Position numbers and translations under genes: made by a program. From contig JAFLJL010014716.1 in assembly GCA_018398815.1 (NCBI GenBank), positions 77,618 through 141,617 on the forward strand: DNA of 64,000 bases. Reading direction: 5' to 3'. Below are positions 30,611 to 41,778 of this stretch, in pieces (the stretch's first letter is position 1; the number at the start of each line of letters is the position of its first letter). The notes beneath the pieces are model-generated. The model saw only the letters and a list, made by a program, of their open reading frames with translations. It had not been told where the DNA came from and searched no databases. Origin of the DNA: Conus ventricosus. Its lineage: Eukaryota > Mollusca > Gastropoda > Neogastropoda > Conidae.

Positions 30611-32797
30611 CAGGCTGGAGGACTCTCCTGGGACCAGAGAATTTCTGAGAAAACCACCTGATTTTCAGAGGCAGGAAAAGCAAACATCTGAGAAAAAAAA
30701 TTGGGTTGAAAAAGAAAACTGTGAAAAGGTTTAGTACCCCATGTCACATACCATACCAGTTATCCCTGTCCAGGTTTCCACAATTCACCGCCCAGAGCTC
30801 TGCCACTTGTGGTCTTTAAGGTATAGTGTAGTGCCTCTGCTTGCCGCCTGTTGACCCCATCAGAGCACTGCCCCAGGACCCCACCAGGCCTAGCCCGCCC
30901 CTGTTCCCCATGATGCCATCAGAGGCTGCCCCTGTTCCCCATCAGAGGCTGCCCCTGTTCCCCATCAGAGGCTGCCCCTGTTCCCCATCAGAGGCTGCCC
31001 CTGTTCTCCATCAGAGGCTGCCCCAGGACCAACCAGGCCTAGGCTGCCCCTGTTCCCCATCAGAGGCTGCCCCAGTTCTCCATCAGAGCACTGCCCCTGT
31101 TCTCCATCAGAGCACGGCCCCTGTTCCCCATCAGAGCACTGCCCCTGTTCTCCATCAGAGGCTGCCCCTGTTCCCCATCAGAGCACTGCCCCTGTTCCCC
31201 ATCAGAGCACGGCCCCTGTTCCCCATCAGAGCACGGCCCCTGTTCCCCATCAGAGCACTGCCCTGTTCCCCATCAGAGCACGGCCCCTGTTCCCCATCAG
31301 AGCACTGCCCCAGGATCCCACCAGGCCTAGACTGCCCCTGTTCCCCATCAGCACACTGCCCATGTTTCCCATCAGCACACTGCCCATGTTTCCCATCAGA
31401 GGCTGCCCCTGTTCCCCATCAGAGCACTGTCCCAGGACCAGCCAGGCCTAGGCTGCCCCTGTTCCCCATCAGAGCACTGCCCCAGGATCCCACCAGGCCT
31501 AGACTGCCCCAGTTCCCCATCAGCACACTGCCCATGTTTCCCATCAGCACACTACCCATGTTTCCCATCAGAGGCTGCCCCTGTTCCCCATCAGAGGCTG
31601 CCCCTGTTCTCCATCAGAGGCTGCCCCAGGACCAACCAGGCCTAGGCTGCCCCTGTTCCCCATCAGAGGCCGCCCTGTTCCCATCAGAGGCTGCTCCTGT
31701 TCCCCATCAAGGCCGCCCTGTTCCCATCAGAGGCTGCTCCTGTTCCCCATCAGAGGCCGCCCCTGTTCCCCATCAGAGGCGCCCTGTTCCCCATCAGAGG
31801 CTGCCCCTGTTCCCCATCAGAGGCTGCCCCTGTTCCCCATCAGAGGCTGCCCCTGTTCCCCATCAGAGGCTGCCCCTGTTCTCCATCAGAGGCTGCCCCT
31901 GTTCCCCATCAGAGGCTGCCCCTGTTCCCCATCAGAGGCTGCCCCTGTTCCCCATCAGAGCACGGCCCCTGTTCTCCATCAGAGGCTGCCCCTGTTCTCC
32001 ATCAGAGGCTGCCCCTGTTCCCCCATCAGAGGCTGCCCCTGTTCTCCATCAGAGGCTGCCCCTGTTCCTCATCAGAGGCTGCCCCATGTTCCCCATCAGA
32101 GGCTCTCCCTGTTCCCCATCAGAGGCTGTTCCCCATCAGAGGCTCTCCCTGTTCCCCATCAGAGGCTGCCCCATGTTCCCTATCAGAGGCTGCCCCTGTT
32201 CCCCATCAGAGGCTGCCCCTGTTCCCCATCAGAGGCTGCCCCTGTTCCCCATCAGAGGCTGCCCCTGTTCCCCATCAGAGGCTGCCCCTGTTCTCCATCA
32301 GAGGCTGCCCCTGTTCCCCATCAGAGGCTGCCCCTGTTCCCCATCAGAGGCTGCCCCTGTTCTCCATCAGAGGCTGCCCCTGTTCCCCATCAGAGGCTGC
32401 CCCTGTTCTCCATCAGAGGCTGCCCCTGTTCCCCATCAGAGGCTGCCCCTGTTCCCCATCAGAGCACGGCCCCTGTTTTCCATCAGAGGCTGCCCCTGTT
32501 CTCCGTCAGAGGCTGCCCCTGTTCCCCATCAGAGGCTGCCCCTGTTCCCCATCAGAGGCTGCCCCTGTTCCCCATCAGAGGCTGCCCCTGTTCCCCATCA
32601 GAGCACGGCCCCTGTTCTCCATCAGAGGCTGCCCCTGTTCTCCATCAGAGACTGCCCCTGTTCCCCATCAGAGGCTGTCCCTGTTCCCCATCAGAGGCTG
32701 CCCCTGTTCCCCATCAGAGCATGGCCCCAGGACCCCACCAGGCCTGGATATGTATATTGTAAGGTGCAGGCATACCAGTCAGGTGTTCTCCAGCCTG
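30611..32797 (+). mobile_element. BED-finger-family TIR element, copy 2, filled by a minisatellite
   Basis: The left end is CAGGCTGGAGGACTCTCC at 30,611. The right end reversed reads CAGGCTGGAGAACACCT (about 32,797). The left 200 bp parallel 22,294-22,480 in order (…CTCTCC, A-rich GAGAAAA motifs, then …CCAGTTATCCCTGTCCAGG). The finger exon is missing. The interior is almost wholly a 23-bp array whose first units match the G/C-rich module of copy 1. Confidence 0.55.
30845..32735. repeat. 23-bp minisatellite
   Basis: About 80 units of GGCTGCCCCTGTTCCCCATC-AGA with variants (GAGCACTG, CCCAGGACC(C/A)ACCAGGCCTA). 23 is not a multiple of 3, so all three frames repeat every 69 bp. A 774-codon frame results, with no sign of selection. 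Confidence 0.95.
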
Positions 32798-32945
32798 TAT
32801 GTTGTTTCCCCTTTCACTTCTACCTGATATTTTTGAAGTCAGTTGTTCTCCAGCCTGTATGTTGTTTCCCCTTTCACTTCTACCTGGTATTTTTGAAGTC
32901 AGGTGTTCTCCACCCTGTATGTTGTTTCCCCTTTCACTCCTACCT
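32783..32945. repeat. 60-bp repeat, three units, starting at the element end
   Basis: CTCCAGCCTGTATGTTGTTT, CCCCTTTCACTTCTACCTGA, TATTTTTGAAGTCAGTTGTT. Each unit contains a copy of the right TIR tip (TCTCCAGCCTG), so the repeat spans the element/host junction. Confidence 0.85.
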
Positions 32946-33164
32946 GTGCTCACTGACCGTTGGACCTCTTCATGTGTGTGCTGGAGCTGTCCTGGTTTGG
33001 ACACTTGAGTTTTTAAGGTATCTAGGGAAGGAGGTGGGGAGTGGGAGGGGAAGTGAGGAAACAAAAACCATGCACAGAAGAAAAATGAAAAGAGAAGGTT
33101 GGTGTAAGTTCCTCCTTTTTCTTTTGACTGGCTTGCTGTACAGTATTTTCTGTTTTAACTTTTA

Positions 33165-34903
33165 GCCTATGGTGGGCACGGCTCTGTGCGTTGCTCATAG
33201 CACTGCTGCCTACAGTGCACACGGCTCTGTGCATTGCTCATAGGTCTGCTGCCAACAGTGCACATGGCTCTGTGCATTGCTCATAGCACTGCTGCCTACA
33301 GTGCACACGGCTCTGTGCATTGCTCATAGGTCTGCTGCCTACAGTGCACACGGCTCTGTGCATTGCTCATAGCACTGCTGCCCATGGCGCACACGGCTCT
33401 GTGCATTGCTCATAGCTCTGCTGCCTACAGTGCACATGCTCTGTGCGTTGCTCATAGCTCTGCTGCCTACAGTGCACACGGCTCTGTGCATTGCTCATAG
33501 CTCTGCTGCCTACAGTGCACACGGCTCTGTGCGTTGCTCATAGCTCTGCTGCCTACAGTGCACACGGCTCTGTGCATTGCTCATAGCACTGCTGCCTACA
33601 GTGCACACGGCTCTGTGCATTGTTCATAGCTCTGCTGCCTACAGTGCAGACGGCTCTGTGCATTGCTCATAGCACTGCTGCCTACAGTGCACACGGCTCT
33701 GTGCATTGTTCATACCTCTGCTGCCTACAGTGCACACGGCTCTGTGCATTGCTCATAGCACTGCTGCCTACAGTGCACACGGCTCTGTGCATTGTTCATA
33801 GCTCTGCTGCCTACAGTGCACACGGCTCTGTGCATTGCTCATAGCTCTGCTGCCTACAGTGCACACGGCTCTGTGCATTGCTCATAGCTCTGCTGCCTAC
33901 GTGGCACACGGCTCTGTGCATTGCTCATAGCTCTGCTGCCTACAGTGCACACGGCTCTGTGCATTGTTCATAGCTCTGCTGCCTATGGCGCACACAGTGC
34001 TGTGCGTTGCTCATAGCACTGCTGCCTACAGTGCACACGGCTCTGTGCATTGTTCATAGCACTGCTGCCTACAGTGCACACGCTCTGTGCATTGTTCATA
34101 GCTCTGCTGCCTATGGTGCACACGGCTCTGTGCGTTGTTCATAGCTCTGCTGCCTACAGTGCCACGGCTCTGTGCATTGCTCATAGCTCTGCTGCCTACA
34201 GTGCACACGGCTCTGTGCGTTGCTCATAGCTCTGCTGCCTACAGTGCACACGGCTCTGTGCATTGCTCATAGCTCTGCTGCCTACAGTGCACACGGCTCT
34301 GTGCGTTGCTCATAGCTCTGCTGCCTACAGTGCACACGGCTCTGTGCATTGCTCATAGCTCTGCTGCCTACAGTGCACACGGCTCTGTGCATTGCTCATA
34401 GCTCTGCTGCCTACAGTGCACACGGCTCTGTGCATTGCTCATAGCTCTGCTAGCTGCCTACAGTGCACACGGCTCTGTGCATTGCTCATAGCTCTGCTGC
34501 CTACGGTGCACACGGCTCTGTGCATTGCTCATAGCTCTGCTGCCTACAGTGCACACGGCTCTGTGCATTGCTCATAGCTCTGCTGCCTATGGTGCACACG
34601 GCTCTGTGCATTGCTCATAGCTCTGCTGCCTACAGTGCACATGGCTCTGTGCGTTGCTCATAGCTCTGCTGCCTACAGTGCACATGGCTCTATGCGTTGC
34701 TCATAGCTCTGCTGCCTACAGTGGACATGGCTCTGTGCGTTGCTCATAGCACTGCTGCCTACAGTGCACACGGCTCTGTGCATTGCTCATAGCTCTGCTG
34801 CCTACAGTGCACACGGCTCTGTGCATTGTTCATAGCACTGCTGCCTACAGTGCACACGGCTCTGTGCATTGCTTATAGCTCTGCTGCCTATGGTGCACAC
34901 GGT
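33165..34903. repeat. 43-bp minisatellite
   Basis: About 40 units: CTCTGCTGCCTACAGTGCAC, ACGGCTCTGTGCATTGCTCA, TAG. Very homogeneous. The last unit is broken after CTATGGTGCACACGG, where the viral element begins. Confidence 0.95.
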
Positions 34904-34904
34904 G

Positions 34905-35001
34905 AGAGAACGGTAATATGCCGCTTTTGGCTCACCCGCTCTCCCCCGGCCTTGGCCGGTTCCGAGCGGCCGACTCCAAAAGCGGCATATTACCGTTCTC
35001 T
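34905..35001. repeat. 97-bp nested palindrome at the left edge of the viral element
   Basis: Outer arms of 26 bp are exact complements: AGAGAACGGTAATATGCCGC… (34,905-34,930) and …GCGGCATATTACCGTTCTCT (34,976-35,001). Within the 45-bp centre, CCGCTC pairs with GAGCGG, and inside that CCGGCCTTGGCCGG folds on itself. The first bases are AG, as in Polinton ends. Nothing similar is seen elsewhere in the window, and the matching right end is in the gap. Confidence 0.9.
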
Positions 35002-35039
35002 AATAAGCATGACTTCAATAACCAAAAAATAACGACCCT

Positions 35040-35760
35040 ACAAACATACATACTGTGTAGGGTTGTCCGTTTTCAATACTAATTTACTAAACTTTTCAGA
35101 TTTCAGTTTTTGCTTAATCCTGTGTTTTTCCTGATCTTTTTCAATAACATCATTTTCGCGCAAACATTCATCAAATGCGTCTCTGTCTTTCATGTGAAAT
35201 AAAACTAACAGTCTTTAAACTGCTCTCTAAAGTCTTTTAAACGGAGTCATAATTTCTGACATAAAATCCACACACTTTTTCCAGCAGGTCTTCCACTGAA
35301 AGCCAGTTTTTGACAAAGTGTTTCTCTTTTAACTATGTCTCTTTCTGCCGAACAGTCATCTATAATAAAAGTGTCTGCGTTCCCTTCAAACAGTTTATAA
35401 AACTGTTCTAAACACTCACTCAGTTTATTGCTAGGACCCAACTAAATATATGTTATCATCTGTCCAAAATAAACCTTCTATCATGATATGCTTTGTTCCA
35501 TTTAAGTGTTGGCCAGAAAATCACAATGTGATAAAAATTTAAATAACGATAAACTGTTTGTAATAGGTCGAGGACAAATATTGTTTTCCCACAACCAGTT
35601 TGTCCACAAATTAATGAACAATGGGGGTTTTTGTCAAAAAAGTTTAATGCTCCATATTTTATAAACAGAATTTAATCTAATCCAGTTATTATTTTTATCA
35701 TACTCTCCGTCAAAACTTGTTCGTATATAAAAACCCTATGAGGCCTAAATGTGAAAACAT
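35040..35760 (-). pseudogene. FtsK/HerA-type genome-packaging ATPase, broken
   Basis: On the minus strand a Walker A motif ICGQTGCGKT lies near 35,600. A Walker B-type TFIIDDC follows near 35,350 within a 64-codon frame, with FSGRPAGKSVWILCQ after it. The spacing and the GR..G..VWILCQ sensor-like block fit the packaging ATPases of Polintons, adintoviruses and related dsDNA viruses, which drive DNA into capsids. The two motifs lie in different frames separated by at least one stop. The C-terminal frame continues to about 35,040 (MKDRDAFDECLRENDVIEKD). It is the first gene inside the left terminal palindrome. Confidence 0.75.
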
Positions 35761-35779
35761 TAATCCAATTCATTTCTGT

Positions 35780-36525
35780 AAAATTGTTTCTATTAAGTCA
35801 ACATTGATTTTGTCGCTTGTTGTTACGACCTTAACATCCTCACCATTATGAAGAACGACGATGGTAACTTTAAGATGTTTAACGTCTAAGTTTTGCCAGC
35901 TAATATTAATTCCTTTTATAAGGCGTCACTAACGCCCACAACCCATCCCTCTCCACATTTTTAAAAGACAGAAATTAAAATATCATTGTAAACGTGTCTC
36001 CTAATTTTCTGCTTGGAAAGAACTGTAATTTTGAAAGCTTTCTTTAAAAACTGTTTTCCTTCTGTGGAGGATGTACTGTTTTTTCCCATACGGCTTTATT
36101 TCAATCTCTTTCCGACTATTGTCGTCCGGCATAAGACTTACATGTAAAGGGCCAGAGTTGAATGCTTTTCTGAAACTTTTTTTGACGGCAAAAATGTAAA
36201 GGGGCTTATGAATTCAAATTTTAATTTCCCATTCTAAATAGGTTCTAAGTGCCATTTGAGGTCAGGTTTTCGAACTATTTTATATTCATACTGGCCAACA
36301 TTATTTGCTTCAGATTGCGCAGCTGTTGTAGTTTAGGAAACTTTTTGCTGTCGCCAACCTTTTTGGGCGTTTATAATCACCATCTTTAGTGTACTCAAAA
36401 CCATACAAAACGCCTATCTCCCCATTCTGTTCAAAGTCGTAACGTCTGCAAGGTCTTTTAATTCTAAAGTTATACACCTCACAGGTGCTAATGAAAACTC
36501 CGGATTCATCTGGCCCACGCGACAT
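35780..36525 (-). pseudogene. Conserved-looking viral frame of unknown function
   Basis: The clean N-terminal frame (36,310-36,525) starts MSRGPDESGVFISTCEVYNF and includes GEIGVLYGFEYTKDGDYKRP. It continues in other frames with KFEFISPFTFLPSKKVSES and LQFFPSRKL. It lies directly upstream of the packaging ATPase on the same strand. I believe frames of this type recur beside such elements in invertebrate genomes, but I know no assigned function. A structural role is possible by position only. Confidence 0.5.
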
Positions 36526-36649
36526 TATTTTTAGTACAACTTATTATTTATTTCCAAAACGATGTGCAGGTTATCACATTTTACGCCCTTTCCCCCCGTT
36601 TTGTTTTTGATTTTATATTAAATGATCCGACCCTCCCAAAAAACTAATT

Positions 36650-37290
36650 TTTTAAACTGAAAAATTAGGGAATTGTATAATTTCATAATCGCAATAGGGC
36701 AGCTTTCCCAACGGAAGAGCTCTTAAAACAGTTGAGGGCCTTCATCATATAAGTTTTCATCAGTGCTCAGCTCATCTAAATGAACATAGAGTAATGAATG
36801 TAATGCAAGATCGAGCGGTTTTTTCCCCCTCATAAGTAGTTTTGTCCTGGTGAAAACAATAAATCTTTGAGTGTCCTGAGTGTTAGCCCAAACCCTAACA
36901 TTTAGCTAGCTCTTTATCAAAAAAGTAATTTGCTTCTTCAGGTTTGAATGTTAATATTGTTTTTAGATTTGCATTGTTAAGTTTGAGAGAAATGTCAAAG
37001 TTACTCAATGCTTCTTTTAGTGAGCAAACCCGTAATAACCATCAGGTATTGTTAACGGCTAATTAATTTTCCCTTCCCCCGCCATATTTTTAATCTTTTT
37101 AATTCTTCTTTGATTCACTTTATTAAACCATAACAACTTTGTAAAAAAATTTCATGAAGTGCAACCATTCGGGTTCCGCAATTGTTATCAATAGCATTTC
37201 TAAAAACGAAGGACGGCCCTGAGTTTTTATTGTTTACAAACATTTTAAAACAAATTAAAAATGATCCCTTCAAATATACTGATGCAAAAA
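36650..37290 (-). pseudogene. Broken minus-strand viral frame, possible minor capsid
   Basis: Minus-strand pieces read in order EPEWLHFMKFF, then GKIN-stop-PLTIPDGYYGF, then NTQDTQRFIVFTRTKLLM, then LDLALHSLLYVHLDELST. These look like one protein interrupted by at least four indels. The mix of beta-prone segments and the position beside the ATPase would suit a penton-like minor capsid protein. No family was recognised, so this is a guess from context. Confidence 0.3.
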
Positions 37291-37883
37291 ATTCTTTTGG
37301 GGGGCCGCCACTACAATCTTAAAAATATAACAACTGATACTCTTGACATTTCTGTGACCCAGACTGACCCTTTCGAGTAAAGGTGAGTACTCCATTGGAC
37401 AAATATCTTAACCCTCCTATTAAAAAAGACTACATCCCGAAAGGGGGTTTTTTAGTCATCCGATGCAGTTTTATCAGAACCAGTTAAACTTTGCTGTGTT
37501 TTGGGGGGGCATAAACTGGGTGTGGAGTGTCGTATGCTGATCATTTAAATCATCCTGATCCTTTGGGGGAGGTCAGTGTATAGATTTCATTTTTATTACA
37601 CCTTCAGACGTATTTGACTGAATGCAAGCGCCATTGCCAAATGACAAACCGTTTAATCCATTCAGCAACCGAATAGACATGAAGGCTTTGAAAGGATCGT
37701 AACGAATTCAATATTAACATCAAGACAGACTTTAGACAAAAGTCGGATCTTAATCATGGTCTAGTCCCCCTTATTTTTGGGGCGTGCACAAAAAGTAATA
37801 AGTATGACGGAATCCTCCTTACACATCTTTCTCTTCAGGCACAGCGTTCACCTCGGGTCCATAGAGCAAGAGCATAAAACAGC

Positions 37884-38690
37884 ATGGACGACATTTATCT
37901 TAGACACTTCAAAGGGGCCTAACTAAAGCAGGAATAGAACGAATAAACGACTCTATTCGTACTTACGTTTGGTGTTTGCTAGGTTCGCAAGCACAAACGA
38001 GATCGAGCATAACTGATCCTTCTACTGGTTTTTGATGCTAAAAAACAATACTTAGCAAATTTAGAGGACGCCATTAATTCTACAGTTGATTTGCCTTCAA
38101 GTATTAAAAGGTACCAAAATGTTTTACAATACGCAAGATCGAAAGTAGACTTTGCTGTTGGCACTGGTTTATACATGCTTACCTTCTGACTCAAGACCCA
38201 GATAGGAACAATAATAAACTACAATAATGAAATCCTTGTGGCAGGCAATGAACAGAAGGCCCGGGAAAAACGAAATAAATTCTGAGCCAGTAATATTGCA
38301 AGCAGTAAACAAACACCCAAGAAAAAAGTCATCCAACCCCCAAGGTCCAAAGCCCGAAGGTCGTTGAAGAACACGAAGTAAAACGAAGTCCACGAAGTCA
38401 AAAAAAATAATGACCATGAATATGAAAAGACAGCGCTTGTTTTTTGGATTAACGGCCTAGGATTACTCCTTCTTTATTTTACTAAAAGAGTAACCCAACT
38501 ATTAAGAGAACTAAGTCCATAGGTGCTGGGCCATAAAGCCAACTACTTTGCTTGCAGTAGACAAAAGCCAGCTAACGACACCCCCTAATATACCCGTAAA
38601 GAGTCTATAGCTTTACCAGCTAATTTTTTAATAAGCCCGCAGATGATCAAGCTGTTTTTTTTACCCATGATTTATCAGGGAGGCGATGGT
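37884..38690 (+). pseudogene. Broken plus-strand viral frame with basic region
   Basis: Starts MDDIYLRHFKGA, shifts to LTKAGIERINDSIRTYVW, then NSTVDLPSSIKRYQNVLQYA and FAVGTGLYMLT. A Lys/Arg-rich part follows (PKKKVIQPPRSKARRSLKN), then a hydrophobic stretch (LVFWINGLGLLLLYF). Basic plus membrane-like segments suggest a core or membrane-active virion protein. No homologue was recognised. The frame is broken several times. Confidence 0.4.
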
Positions 38691-39693
38691 GGGAGGGCAC
38701 TGACCCGGTACCACCGCCGCCGTAAAAGCCAACACCAGTGTACTTTTTGCAAATCCTAAGGCTGTTATAACGCTTGCTAAATGTAACTCCTTGCTCTCTA
38801 AACGTGTTCGTATTCGTTCTGCTGTGTTGTGTCTTCATATAAAATTCTTTGGATAGTTTCTCTTATTCTGCTCACTTGAGTTCGTAAGTCTTCTCGGTTA
38901 GTAGACAACGCTTCTAGTCTTGCGATCTCTCTTTTTCCCAAGATCTTTTAGTCTTGGGTTATTCTTTCTTTAATACCCATGCCCTAAGTTGGCGTAAATC
39001 ACCTCAACGAGTTTTTTTTTTTCTCTTTTAATATGCTCATCTTTTCACCCATTTTTGCTAAATTGTTTGTTAATTCGCCTCTGATGCTTCTCAAAGCATG
39101 ATCAAGGGCCGCTATTTCTCGCATGGGTAGCGGGGAATAAATTAATTGTTTTTAACGCTTTTCTTTCGGAAAAACTGGTTTCTGCTTGCATTACTTTGCC
39201 CCGCTGTTTGACTTAAATCTTGAAGTTCCATGTTTTTGTTTTGGTTATCTGTTGGGAGTTCTTGTAGCGTGTTTTGAAGTTTAGCAACTGCCTCCCCCCT
39301 TTAAAATTTGGTTTAACAATGCCAAGGCGACTTCGATCGCTCACACTGAGCCTTTGTCTAATTGTAATTCATCCCTACAAACTTGATGGGTCTCGTTTAG
39401 TTGTAAGCTGAACAAGTTGTCCTTGGCGTTTCTCACAAACAAATGGTAAATCTTTTACTTCAAAATCATCAGGTATATAGTTTCGGGAATTTTCTTGTCC
39501 TAAACTTTGGTAAAAATTGATCTGACCTTAAATTTCTGTTAATTTATACCGACTTTTTGGGTAATGTACTCCCGATTTCTGCTAATTCATCATGCAATGA
39601 GAGCCCCGAGCGTTTGCTGCTCCCAAGGGAATCACTCATGTCGTCTCCAGGATCTAAAACATCAAAAACTTCTTCACCTTCAATGCCTGCCAT
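38650..39693 (-). pseudogene. Broken coiled-coil viral protein
   Basis: The start is ATG at 39,693 on the minus strand: MAGIEGEEVFDVLDPGDDMS. It is followed by many Lys/Glu/Leu-rich pieces (KREIARLEALSTNREDLRTQ) that predict coiled coil. The end is near a Gly/Ala-rich hydrophobic patch around 38,700. At least six stops or shifts interrupt it. It faces the capsid gene head to head, with only about 50 bp between starts, so the two may share a divergent promoter region. The function is unknown. Confidence 0.5.
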
Positions 39694-39745
39694 GTTTTTA
39701 AATAATTAACTTTTTATTTTGTTTTATAAAAAAAGTCACAAGCAT
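39694..39745. promoter_or_regulatory. Likely divergent promoter region between two viral genes
   Basis: A short AT-rich gap (AAATAATTAACTTTTTATTT) between the minus-strand ATG at 39,693 and the start of capsid coding sequence. This is inferred from gene orientation. No defined promoter motif was confirmed. Confidence 0.3.
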
Positions 39746-40975
39746 ATGGTTCGATTTTGACCCGCATAGAAAGCTGAAAGAACCCTTGGCGGAAGGGAAA
39801 TAAGCGGAATATTACTGTTCCAAATAATCCATCTACTATTGATGGGGATCAAATTCTTACTTTTAAAATTTCCAGACCTGGGAGCGGATGAAGTGATTGT
39901 GCCAGGCTCTGCACGTCTTACTTTCAAAATAGAACTCGCTTCAACAACAACCCAAACAGGAACGGTTGTACAGAATCTGGGGCGGGCAATCGTTAAGAAA
40001 ATTTCTATAAAACTTGGGGGGCAAGAAATATTTTTTTTACACAATGCAGACATATTTTTAACCTATTCTGATCTATGGCTAGCCGCGAATGAAAGGGCTG
40101 ATCTTGCGTTTCAAGGAATCGAAAATGAAGAAGCACAAAACATAGAATAGGCGCCGCAAACGCTAAAGACGGCAAAAGGTTTGTAGCCGTAAGTTATGCG
40201 TATGAAATCGCTTTTTCATACCCCTAGATTTTGAGTTGAAAAAAGCGCATGCCCCATACTTTCAAGGAGCATAAAAGACGATTGTCATATGAACTAACTT
40301 TTAATGAATACAAACGTGTTATCATATCATCAGAACACCGAAGCAAAGTACAGCTTTCTGAAAATCTCGTTAGATTTTTGACGTTGTTAGCAACCCAAAT
40401 TTTTAGGCAAGGCTGATTGAGCAACAATAGTCAAAATTAGCAATATATTACGAAAGAGTGTTTCATCATTCTAAATATCCAAAAAGCAGGGCAGACACAT
40501 ATGGAATTTCGTTTTAGTGCCACAGCAAGATCGCTTAAAGGTATTTTATTCCCTGTGTGAAGATGAAGGACCATTCGAAAGACAAACTAAAAATTTTTAT
40601 TAATCCAAAAATAAACAAAAGTGCAATGAAACAATTGAGGTTAGTCCTAACCAAATCTACGCTAGCGGGCTTAAACCTTATCAGCATTTTGATGAAATAA
40701 AAAAACTGTTTGGAGGCGGGGGGTGAAAGAAATCCGACAGTTGACCTTGTGTCTAAAGATCTGCATCTTCACAGTGTTAGACTTGATCATTATTTAACAA
40801 CGAAATACGGTTTATGGATTTACCTAAGGTCAACGGAGGATTTTAAGTTACATGGAAGCGGGAGAACTGTTAGAGACATAATAAACATTCAAAATTGATA
40901 AAGAAAAGAACCGATAAACCACTTAATGTGTATTTGTTTTTAATATATGAAAGCGCAGCTGAATATTCAAGATAA
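39745..40975 (+). pseudogene. Double-jelly-roll major capsid (hexon-like) protein, broken
   Basis: The longest clean frame (39,839-40,150, 103 codons) includes DEVIVPGSARLTFKIELAST and GRAIVKKISIKLGGQEIFFL, and ends with IFLTYSDLWLA. These match the N-terminal jelly roll of the hexon-like capsid proteins found in metazoan adintovirus/Polinton-like loci, as I know them. Later pieces (YELTFNEYKRVI, FRFSATARSLKGILF, LDHYLTTKYGLWIYLRSTED, LHGSGRTVRDI) follow in the order expected for the C-terminal half, and the last frame ends at 40,975. At least five frame breaks make it non-functional as read. The family capsid forms trimers that tile icosahedral shells. Confidence 0.8.
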
Positions 40976-41021
40976 CAATTAAAAATAACATTACTAAATT
41001 ATTTTTCATTTTTAAAAAAGC

Positions 41022-41700
41022 ATGTCTGTTCAGCATTATCCAAAAGCGCCTACGGGGCCAGAGTCGCCAAGAGAAGAGATAGCCCCGCATAAAACCTTTA
41101 GATTAACCAACATTACACAAATGCAACAAAAACTAGAGCAAGACCTTTCAAAATACAGCAAGGGCCCAAAAGAAGGTATTCTCTGTCTTTAATGCTGTTA
41201 CATAGTTAATACTGGAGCATCGACTATTAGTGCTGCAAACAGCAGGAACGAGTGTTGGTCTCTTAGCAACGGGCATTTGGCGCACCCGCAGCTTAAACCC
41301 CTAGGCGGTTTGTCTTTAGCTCTCGGCCTGTGTTCATTAGCCGTAGGGGCTGCTAGCAAAAAAATAAAAACTAAACTCCAAAAGCACACAGCTATGGTTT
41401 TAAAAAAATAACAGCTAAACTTAGTTCCTCAAGCTGATTATAAATAAAGCACTAGCTGACTCAAACTCACGGATGAAGAATTAGTCGTTTACCAGGGGCC
41501 CATTTGATGACTACAAAAGACAAAAGTTTGATCTTCAAAGAAAGGGGGAGGACAAGTTTTTCTCAACAGCCAGACCCGACAGATAAAAAAAAGGGAATGT
41601 TTAAAAAAAGTAAACGAAACAATAAACTCTGTTCTAAACAGCTCACATTAACAACCCCAAAGGGCGTTTAAACTTTAGTTTATGAGTCCAAGCGTAAAAA
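41022..41700 (+). pseudogene. Viral frame downstream of the capsid gene, hydrophobic segment
   Basis: ATG at 41,022 begins MSVQHYPKAPTGPESPREEI. After a frame change there is a Gly/Ala/Leu-rich segment (GGLSLALGLCSLAVGAASKK) able to span a membrane, then a basic tail. The same strand and the 46-bp gap suggest co-expression with the capsid gene. The function is unknown. A membrane or penetration-type virion protein is one possibility. Confidence 0.45.
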
Positions 41701-41778
41701 GACCGTCGATATTTATTCTGATTAAGTATTTTTTTTTTTTAATTTAAATAAATATTTGAGTTAGAAAAGAAACTCAAC

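Noticed and set aside
30841..33165. 774-codon Pro-rich open frame
   Set aside because: Entirely a 23-bp minisatellite. The frame stays open only because no unit phase contains a stop. The same peptides recur in three phases.
34905..35001. Parvovirus-type terminal hairpin
   Set aside because: The nested fold is similar in outline, but all genes inside belong to the adintovirus/Polinton set and no parvovirus NS or VP gene is present.
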